Shown here: positions 55,553 through 64,000 of the stretch, in pieces
Layout of the letters: each line of letters opens with the position of its first letter
Position numbering within the stretch: the stretch's first letter is position 1
DNA from: Haberlea rhodopensis
Taxonomy: Eukaryota; Streptophyta; Magnoliopsida; Lamiales; Gesneriaceae
Assembly: GCA_907163345.1 (NCBI GenBank)
Contig: CAJQUN010000952.1
Location: 62,001 to 126,000 of the forward strand
Reading direction: 5' to 3'
DNA length: 64,000 nucleotides
Translations under genes and position numbers: made by a program
The notes under the pieces: model-generated
What the model was told of the DNA's origin: nothing
The model's database searches: none
The model's input: the letters and a program-made list of their open reading frames with translations, nothing else

Positions 55553-56866
55553 TGATCGCTTTTATTTTAAACAGTTATTTGTAGCAATTCTAAAGCAAGT
55601 GCACGGTGTCAAGTTTTAGTATAGATAGGAAGAATATGGATTGTCGAACCCACATGGACTAACAAGCAATTACCAAATAAGATTTTTTTAAACTATATTT
55701 AACCTATGATAATTAATCAATAATTAAACTAATCTAATCCAACCAAAACAATCGACGATCACGAGAAAAATCCACAAGAAAGAATTATCAAGACAATTAT
55801 TCACCTAACCCAACTCTTACAATTCTTTTCTTCATACATCTCTAAGGTGACGGGTTTTCCGAATTTATTCAATATACTCTCTCGAGCTATATTAAGTCTA
55901 ACATCAAATTGCAACTAGTAACTCTCGTTCACGTAATTAACAATTTAATGTTGAATGCGCTTTATGAAAACCACTAACTTTAGATTAAACAACCCAAAGT
56001 TATCACTCATACGTGGCTTTATCTCTCGATCTCAATCTTTAACACACGGCATGAATTATTATATCGTATTATAATTTCATCTCTCGATCTCAATTATAAT
56101 AAAATATCATTCAAAGGTGATCAATCCTTCAAAAGCATTAAAAACAATAACACATGCTCATAGAAGATGTATGAATTCAATGAATCAATAGTATTAAAGG
56201 AAAACAATGTTTAAGATATTTCTCAATCATCCAAAACACATAAAATCCAATAATAAATCAAAACAAATAATAGAACAGTAAAAGCAAACTCCCAAGTCGA
56301 CTCCTTCGTTGATTCTCGATCCTTCCTCGCTTCTTTCTCGATCGTGCTCCTCGATTCTCTTGTTGGCTTGTTCCAATTCCTAGGATGAAGAGGTGATGAT
56401 GGATGAAGGTGATATGGAATATGAAGGTGTGGAGGCTATTCCCTAGGTTAAAAAGTCTGATTGTGGTTGAAATTTTCGTCCAATGATAATAATTATGGAC
56501 TTCCCTTTTGCACACAAACACTACAAGGAATTTATTTTTCAGCAATGTCTTCCGGCCGATCGATCGATACTGACTGCTCGATCGATCGTCAATGTTCTGC
56601 CAGCCTCGATTGATCGAGACTTGAGTCTCGATCGATCGAGATGATTTTTAATTTTTTTTTATTTTCTTTTTCTTTCTCGGCTTTGACGCGTTCGCTCGGT
56701 TTGGTCCTTTTTCATCATTTTTGGCTCATTTCCTCTACTTTTATGAATTTCAACATTGATTCCTGAAATATAGAAATATATACCATAAACCATAAAATAA
56801 TCCAAGAATCAACACGAAAACATATTCATATCATAGCATAAAAATACGCAATATTCAACCCTATCA
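55553..56866 (-). mobile_element. B: 5' LTR
   Basis: 1314 bp partner of 49101-50425. Palindromes at 56557, 56579, 56607 (degenerate) and 56629; within-pair spacing 22. Lacks the TATA-containing bases present in the 3' LTR (CCAATGATAAT instead of CCAATATATAG). Confidence 0.92.
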
Positions 56867-56871
56867 ATACC

Positions 56872-57838
56872 CGAGTCTATTGCATTGAGTATGCATGTTG
56901 TATTGGTGCTTAGGCATGTGCACCGATGTGTGTATACGAATGCCAACTTATTTGTTCCTTGTTGAGCATCGGACTAGTACGCTTGGTTTTGCGAATCTCT
57001 GGTGAGAGATCATGGCACCTTGAGATTGGTAATCTCGATGGCACGATGTATTCTGATGAATAGTTGTGAGGTCCGGTTGACTTCCCCTGAGGAGGGATTG
57101 TCATGTTTTGGGACCATGGTAATTCTTGCTGGTTAATTCGATAGCCTCCCTATGTTAGGATTGTTGAATCCTAGGGTAAACGAGGGATGGCCAGAATTCG
57201 GATTGCTTAAGTGTCGTGGTTGACACGTGTGGTGGGGATGCAATTGATTGTTCTTGCATGTCCTTTCGAGAACTTGAGACGTTGTGGAGTCTCGATAGTG
57301 TGTATGGACCAAGATATGATTATTGGAACACCCGGATGTAGACATCTTTGGAGATGTGTTTGTGTTGGTCGGTGGCCGTGTTGTTGCCCAATCCGTGTTG
57401 CAACGTGGTGCAACTACTCCTTCGATGGAGATGAGTTTGGAAGCGGAAGCCGGATATAGTTTAGGTACACTGTTGTGTTCTGGTGGTTTCCTTAGCAACG
57501 ATGTATGTTTAACATTGTGAGCTGGATTGTAGGGATATCATCTAGGCGATATCTATTTTGGAATTACGAATGATGCGGCTGATTTTCAGTTATGGTTGGC
57601 TGACTGCTTTGAAATGGTTGGCATTGGGATATGCTGACGTTCTGTTGCGGTTGTAATGGTTTGGGAGGTTTATCCCAATCCAGGTTTTGGTACGAGGTCG
57701 GTATCCTCGCAGTCGGTGTGTCATTCATGACATGTTCAAGATTCGACAATATGATCCTTTTGAATTGCGTGGTCTCGGTGATACGAGGAGTACGCCTGTG
57801 CAAATTTTGGGGACAAATTTTTTTTAGTTGGGGATAAT
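56872..57838 (+). mobile_element. Family A copy 2: internal domain, 3' part
   Basis: Resumes the A2 internal domain after B. Hairpins include GAGAT/AATCTC (57022-57035), GGATT/AATCC (57158-57171), GTGTC/GACAC (57212-57226), GAGAC/GTCTC (57277-57294), ACATC/GATGT (57341-57357), GTTGC/GCAAC (57397-57413) and ACGATGT/ACATTGT (57496-57516). PPT TTAGTTGGGGATAAT ends at 57838. No coding sequence. Confidence 0.87.
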
Positions 57839-60331
57839 TGTGATGCCCGGGGATTAATGGTGTTAATCCCGGTGTGGTAATAATCCTTAATGTATTTTAA
57901 TTGTGGCAATTATGAATTAATTGCGGTTTTGGGACTCCCGGGGATTTTAAAAACCGGTTTTTGGAGTCGTTGGATCCAAGGGATGAGATTGTATCCTCAT
58001 CGTGGTGATAACCTTGGAATTTGGTTTTTGGTGGAATCTGGGGTCCGGAGTACTTTGTACTGAGGGTGGTGATGGAATTTGAGTTGGTGAGATAATTATT
58101 GAAAACAGATGATTTTTAATGAATCATGATGTAGTTGTGGAGGTATTGGTATTTTGGAGCCTTGGTGCTATATATACCAAATGGACTCGATATTCCGTAA
58201 TTATATGGAATCTCTTCCCTCTCTCCTCTCCCTCACGCCTCTCTCTCACCCCAAACCCTTCGCTCTTCTTCTCTTGGAAGCAAATCGATGGGGGCTCGTC
58301 CTTGGAGCCCGATTTCTTGAAGAAAAGCTGGTAATCTTCTTCTCCTCACCTTTAGCTTCGATTTGATTATGGTTTTGTGCTTGTTGGTCAAGTCTTGGTT
58401 TAGATTTGAGATTTGGGGGTTTTGGTTAAAAATCTAAAATATTGTTTTTAGAGTTTTTATTGAGTTTTGTTGGTGGAATGGAGGTGTTGAGGAAGTTAGG
58501 GGTGTTGGTTTTCAGTTTGGGTGTCAAAAACACCATGGAAGCTCGAATTTTTTTGGAAAATCGCAGGTCGCGATCGATCGCGGAGGAGGGCCGATCGATC
58601 ACGACGAGCAGCTGTATTTTTGGTGACGATAAACAGTACGGGCGATCGATCGTGAGTTCTCGGCGATCGATTGCGAGCGGGTTGGCGATCGATCGCGGAG
58701 ACTCGCGATCGATCGTGAAGAGGCGCTGGATGGCCACTGGTTGGGGGCGATCGATCGCGATAAAATCGGCGATCGATCGCCGCTCGCAGGATGTTGTTTT
58801 TTAAAAATTTTGGAAAATGTCGGTATTTTGGAAACGGGGTTTAAGTGGCCCATTTCCAGGACAATGTATACATTCCAATGGGAATGCTATACTTTTAAAT
58901 TGATTGGTTGGAGCCAAAGTTTAATAAAATGGAATTCTCGGTTCAGTTTTTGGCTATCATTTAAACTTTTAAAATGGAATATTTTGGGTATTATGCATGC
59001 TTAGCCAGGGGGCTTTTATTTTGGTATTCGTCAGGGATGGACGATAGGTTTGGAAGTTGTAAACGTGCTTGGGCACGTGATTGCATGCCTGTGTTTAATT
59101 GAGAGTTATTTGCATGTTAGCACTTAACTCATCGGGTCGTGGGACTCGGGCAAGGTTGGACTCGAACTACGGAATTATAAGGTACGTATAACGTACGAGC
59201 ATAGCCTGTTATAATATTGCAACTGTAAAATGCATGTGGTAATTGCAATAAATGGATATTGAAATGCATGGTATATGATATTTGTAATAAATGGATAGTG
59301 AAATGTATGGTATACGGTAATTGCGATAAATGGACATATATTGGGAATTATATGGTGCCGTTTCGAGCGAGCAATGATTTGATGTTGTCGCCGTTGAGCG
59401 ACCATCGGTTATGACGCCCTGTTGTTGAGCGTGCGTGGGGTTAAAATGCCGCTATTGTGGAGCGAGCTATGAAATAGAACTATGGAATCAGTGGCTAGAT
59501 ATATGTGATATCTGTAGTACCCTATTTGATGATTTAATCATATTTGATTATGGAACTGGTATAGCAGGAATGGCTTTAGTTGATCAATGAGATGATCAAC
59601 TGGCTTTTGAGAATTTAATGGTTTGGTTATTGTGAGAACAGGGACAATACAGGGGATCCCGGACGAGGATGATACCATCCAGGGAGTATCATTTAAATTC
59701 ATGACATTTACATTCTGTAAATTATGAACAGTAATATTATGATTATTGGATTGGTGGTATTGGTATGCTCACCCCGTGTGGGGTTGTCTCTGTTGGGGCA
59801 GGTGATACAGGTGCAACAGTAGCTTTGGAGTCGAGCTCGGGCTGTTGATCTGAGGTACTTCCAGGATTGAAGTACCAGAACTGGTTGAATAAGTACGTAG
59901 ATCCAGAGTTGAGATCGAGTTGTGCTTGTGAGGTGCTTCCAGGATTGAAGTACCAGTAACGGTATATGGTAGAGTATTTTATACATTAGATACACGCTTA
60001 TTCATTGGGTGCTCTCATGTGAGCACGTTTTTACGTGTATATGGAATGTATAAATGGGCATGGTTCTCTCTTCATTTATTGTCGACATGCAAATTAAATA
60101 TGGAATTGCTAAATGAACTGAGAGTCTGTCAGTGTATTATTATGGTGCATACTATGAAAGTGGTTTTGGTTCGGGAAGTTGAATATTATGGGGTTCAAAT
60201 GCAAGAAATTTTATAGATGGTATATGATGTTATACTTGCACATGGTTTCCTTCCCATGATAATATGATTGTATGCACTGATGGCATGGATTAATACACTA
60301 ATAATGGGTTAAGGGCACGGGGGTCCTTACA
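57839..60331 (+). mobile_element. Shared A LTR: 3' LTR of A2 and 5' LTR of A5
   Basis: 2493 bp, TGTGATGCCCGG to GGTCCTTACA. Upstream is an A internal 3' end with PPT; downstream is a PBS and a second A internal domain, so one LTR serves two elements. TATA box 58169-58176. Stem GTTGATCA/TGATCAAC at 59579-59600. It also preserves the empty site of the F2 insertion. Confidence 0.93.
58571..58779. repeat. CGATCGATCG array in shared A LTR
   Basis: Sites at 58571, 58592, 58643, 58664 (degenerate), 58686, 58706, 58748 and 58770; spacings 21, 51, 21, 22, 20, 42 and 22, the same as A2. In this family the array lies ~400 bp downstream of the TATA box. Confidence 0.93.
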
Positions 60332-63300
60332 TTAGTGGTATCAGAGCAGTGGTTTGCTCTTTGGGGCTGTTAAGGGCCTGGAACATGCTGATAGGAATGG
60401 GTAGCACATATTTATGCATGATGGTAGTTAGTGTTGTGTGACACAGCTATTTGTTTATGTGCTTTTATGATATGGAATGTGGTATAGCTAACCATGATGG
60501 TTGCAGGATCATATGGAATACGATGAAATGAGATTGATGGGAACGGATTACACTTGATATGAAAGTGTTATAAGAATTTGATGCTGTAGGAAAAATCAGG
60601 AAATGAGAAACATTATACGTTGTCTAAGGATAGGAATGGTGGATAACAGACAGTGGAATATTCGGGTATGATTTCCATATGATTGTGAGATTTCAATTGA
60701 TATTGAGCATGCAAATATATTGCAATTAGAGTCCTGCTACGGGTATATCACCAGGGATGGATCATAATATTTGCCGCTCATATGTCGAAGCGATGGTTAA
60801 TGCCGCTGTCATATCATAGCGAGGGATATTATTGAGCAGCCGATATAACGTAGTAGGATTTGTGGACTGTTGTGCTAACCTTGATGCAGGTGTATGGAAA
60901 TTTCGATGAGATTGTACAGAATGGGCATCACTCTTGAGTCCAGAGGACAATGTGCACATGTACGGGGTCACCTCTTGCGCCTACGGGGCATCTAGCACGT
61001 GCATGGGAGTACCTCTTGGTCCTGCGGAATTATGCCGCTGTCATGTCAAAGCGATGATGCCGCTGTCATGTCGAAGCGATGGTAAATGCCGCTGTCACGT
61101 CAAAGCGATGATGCCGCTGTCATGACGTAGCAACGAGATCGGGAACAAAGTGGTGCATTTAATGTGAGCCACCTCTTGAGTCCGAAAGGGGCAAAGTGAT
61201 ACATGAATGTGAGTACCTCTTGAGTCCACGATTATACCGTTGATTGTATGGCGATGGTTCTTGCCGCAGATTGTATAGCGATGGTTTATGCCGCCGATTA
61301 TTGGCGATGGTTTATGCCGCCGTGTATTTATAGCGATGGTACATTCCGCTAGTTTATTGGCGATGGTTCATGCCTTCAGGTATTATATAGCGACGGGTCA
61401 TTCCGCTACATCTATTGGCGATGGTTCATGCCGCCAGGTATTATATAGCAATGAGTCATTCCGCTACATCTATGGCGATGGTTCATACCACCGGATATCT
61501 ATGGCGATGTTTTATGCCGCTGACTCTATGGCGAGGGATCATGCCGCTGATTCTATAGCAATGGATTATATAGCTATGTGCGTAGCACTGGATTACGCCG
61601 CCTACGAGCTATGGGTGCTGCTTGTGTACCACTGGTGGATGATGGATACAGGTATGCCGCTATCTTGATGGCGATGAGGTATGGTGTATTACTGTTTTGC
61701 TAGCATTATTGTGGATGCCATGTGTTGTTATATACCGTCATGTGTTTGACGATGAGATTATGGATGTCATATATCGACATATACCGTCAAGAGTTGACGA
61801 TGTTATTTTGGATGTCATATGTTGACATATGCCGTCACGGGATGACGATGACATAGTGGAGGTTCTATGTAGACGTGTAGCGTCGTTTTGATGAATAATA
61901 CGTCTGGGTGTACGTATTTAGTCATATGGTTTGAGTGTCGTTGATGAGCACATGGTAGTGTCTTAGTCACTAGTTGACGAGACCATTATGCCGAGCAGGT
62001 TGCTCGAAGAATTATTGGGTGCACCATACAGGAAGTGTACCGCAGTACATATTTGAAGTATATATTGTACGAGTAGTGGTACCTTTGGGTATACTCGTTG
62101 GAATGGCTATGGCCAAGTGACAGGTAATAGGAGTAGTTGTTGAGGAAACTACTGCTTATACCGATGTGACATGTGGTGGACATGATCACACCACCCCTGA
62201 GGGTGTGGAATAAATCCTACGGAATTAGGATTGCTTTGTGGTTGAGTAAGGACACCGGGATGTCCGTAGTACTTGGGGGGTTTTAGAGAAATATTGGTGA
62301 TGACCCACTACTCTAAATGGATGTTACGGTATGGTATACTAGTGGAACGTATGATGCGTTGGTAGGCTTGGTATAAGCCTATGGAGGCAGCGATTTGCTA
62401 GCCAGATATCATGGCAGTGATATAGTGTGCTTGTTGGAGCCATTATACTGCACGTTGGGACCGAGTTTGGTGAATCGTACGGTAATACGATGAGGGTTTA
62501 TGGTGGACTCTTGTAGTCTCTATGTGGCATGATGATTGAGGCAGGGAATACCTCACGGGGACGTTTATACGTCAAATGTTTTGAGGGACTTGTACCGGGA
62601 CAACTCGATTTTGTTGGGAACACCAACGTGAGTGTAAACAAGTCGTTGTTAGCTCTGGTTGAGCATCTTTGCATATGGAATGTAACGGGAGTCACAATTG
62701 AAATTGTGGGCTATAGCTATTGGGGTAACACTACTATATTGATTTTATCTCTTGGAGAGATTGGGATTGTACTGTCATGGAGACAGCTGATATCGATCGT
62801 GGGTTGATTGTAAATCAGCCATGGTAATCATTACTGGTGTTGGACCGAGTAATGGATTTCTTACCTTTCGATGAGACGTTTGAGGAAAAGTCTCCGGGGA
62901 AATGCTCGAGATTGTGGAGTACTACGACATTAGTACAGAGCATCATTAAGATGAGTATACATGGCGTATACGGATTTCGATTTGTCAATGGTGGCATTGA
63001 GTCACTATTCTGAACCAGTTACGTATTTGTTGGTTCCAGGGTATGTTTTGGTATATATCCAGGTTTCTGAACGGTGGTTCGAGGTTGGAGGGTCATGGAT
63101 ACCTGACACTTTCCTTATGAGGAAAGCGGTATTGTCATACCTACCGATTGGGAATCTTTGGGAGATTCAATGAGTCGGCTTGTGTGGTGTTGATGTTGGG
63201 ATCACACCATTGGTCGTTGGTCTGTCAATCATTGTTCTCCGGGAGGTGAGAATAGCTGGAGATTGACAGTGGGTTTTGGGACTTTGGGTATGTTTGGAGA

Positions 63301-64000
63301 TACCTGAGTCTATTGCATTGATTATGCATGTTGTAGTGCTTAGGCATGTGTACCGATGTGTGTATATGAATGCCAACTTATTTGTTCCTTGTTGAGCATC
63401 GGACTAGTACGCTTGGTTTGGCTAATCTCTTGTGAGATATTGTGGCACCTTGAGAGTGGTAATCTAGATGGCACGATGTATTATGAGGAATAATAGTGAG
63501 GTCCGGTTGACTTCCCCTGAGGAGGGATTTTTGTGTTTTGGGACCATGGTAATTCTTGCTGGTTAATTCGGTAGCCTCCCTATGTTAGGATTGTTGAATC
63601 CTAGGGTAAACGAGGGATGGCCAGAATTCGGATTGCTTAAGTGTCGTGGTTGACACGTGTGGTGGGGATGCAATTGATTGTTCTTGCATGTCCTTTCGAG
63701 AACTTGAGACGTTGTGGAGTCTCGATAGTGTGTATGGACCAAGATATGATTCTTGGAACACCCGGACATCTTTGGAGATGTGTTTGTGTTGGTCGGTGGC
63801 CATGTTGTTGCCCAATCCGTGTTGCAACGTGGTGCAACTACTCCTTCGATGGAGATGAGTTTGGAAGCGGAAGCCGGATATAGTTTAGGTACACTGTTGT
63901 GTTCTGGTGGTTTCCTTAGCAAAGATGTATGTTTAACATTGTGGGTTGGATTGTAGGGATATCATCGAGGCGATATCTATTTTGGAATCACGAATGATTC
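60332..64000 (+). mobile_element. Family A copy 5: internal domain (runs off window)
   Basis: PBS TGGTATCAGAGC at 60336-60347. Close copy of the A2 internal domain without the B insertion; the window ends ~270 bp before the expected 3' LTR. Same hairpin chain, e.g. GACGT/ACGTC (62560-62573), CACAATT/AATTGTG (62692-62708), GAACCA/TGGTTC (63013-63037), CTTTCCT/AGGAAAG (63109-63127), GTTGC/GCAAC (63821-63837). Short ORFs here are not genes. Confidence 0.9.
61030..61680 (+). repeat. CCGCT...AGCGA hairpin-module arrays in A5
   Basis: First block (61030-61130) has about four units, against roughly eight in A2. Second block (61225-61680) has 56-60 bp units with an extra stretch (61530-61660) that A2 has lost. 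Confidence 0.88.

Larger units (their letters stand above)
49101..56866 (-). mobile_element. B: non-autonomous Athila-lineage element, TSD ATACC
   Basis: Complete minus-strand element with perfect duplication ATACC (49096-49100, 56867-56871); the site is uninterrupted in A5 near 63298. 5' LTR 55553-56866, PBS 55531-55546, partial gag plus unknown acidic ORF, long 3' non-coding region, PPT, 3' LTR 49101-50425. No protease, RT or integrase. A solo A LTR is inserted in it. Without that insert the internal region is only ~2.7 kb. Confidence 0.93.

Noticed and set aside
56910..57840. Short ORFs in A internal domain (also 63563-63956)
   Set aside because: Present on both strands of a hairpin-rich region, no domain, frames not kept in A3; interpreted as non-coding.

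Overview
This is plant nuclear DNA, most likely from an angiosperm with a large, repeat-rich genome. I see no host gene. Almost every base can be assigned to decayed, nested LTR retrotransposons. Evidence: primer-binding sites matching plant initiator-Met and Asp tRNAs, Athila-type and chromovirus-type Ty3/Gypsy proteins (gag zinc knuckles, protease, RT, RNase H, integrase, chromodomain), LTRs of 1.1-2.5 kb, solo LTRs with 5-bp target duplications, and a fragment resembling a plant mitochondrial tRNA-Phe. Letters are my own names. A = non-coding, chromovirus-related element with 1.8-2.5 kb LTRs and a 4 kb internal domain (LARD-like). B, C, D = Athila-lineage elements (D keeps pol; B and C do not). 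E = Tekay/Del-like chromovirus. F, G, I and a Copia-like unit are solo or partial LTRs. H = an older Athila pol fragment.

Layout. 1-2705: 3' end and 3' LTR of A copy 1 (+). 2706-6795: A copy 4 (-), internal part plus 5' LTR. 6796-8292: H pol remnant (+). 8293-18352: D (-): 3' LTR, 3' non-coding region, extra ORF, integrase, RNase H and RT, broken by solo LTR F1 (11365-12913) and LTR fragment I (~16559-17718). 18353-42018: E (+): 5' LTR, gag and protease; then C (22040-29671, TSD CAGTC) and A copy 3 (29683-~35305); then E RT, a Copia-like solo LTR (36003-37087, TSD CTTAT), RNase H, integrase and chromodomain, and an E 3' LTR split by solo LTR G (39051-41090, TSD ATTTT). 42019-64000: A copy 2 and A copy 5 arranged LTR-internal-LTR-internal. 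A2's 5' LTR is split by solo LTR F2 (43680-45237), and its internal domain by B (49101-56866, TSD ATACC), which itself contains a solo A LTR (52018-54417). The nesting H>D>E>A2>B>solo A is six levels deep.

Two structures are not explained by ordinary retroelement anatomy. (1) LTRs of B, C, D, F, I (Athila side) and of A, E, G (chromovirus side) carry arrays of the perfect palindrome CGATCGATCG. The sites are spaced about 21 bp apart, usually as pairs repeating every ~70 bp. In C and D a second array of the same geometry lies inside the element, just upstream of an extra ORF with a basic, nuclear-localisation-like N-terminus. (2) The non-coding internal domain of A is an almost continuous series of short inverted repeats with unrelated stem sequences. 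Diverged copies keep the stems through matched or wobble-tolerated changes, which suggests a conserved folded RNA or DNA.

How parts relate: D looks like the autonomous relative of C. C has the same extra ORF, 3' region and PBS type, but its gag joins directly to the sequence that follows integrase in D. E and G look like autonomous-lineage relatives of A: shared LTR ends, tRNA-iMet PBS and CCGCT/AGCG repeat modules. No complete, intact protein-coding element remains in the window. All coordinates, repeats and stems were read by eye; no alignment, folding or database search was run.
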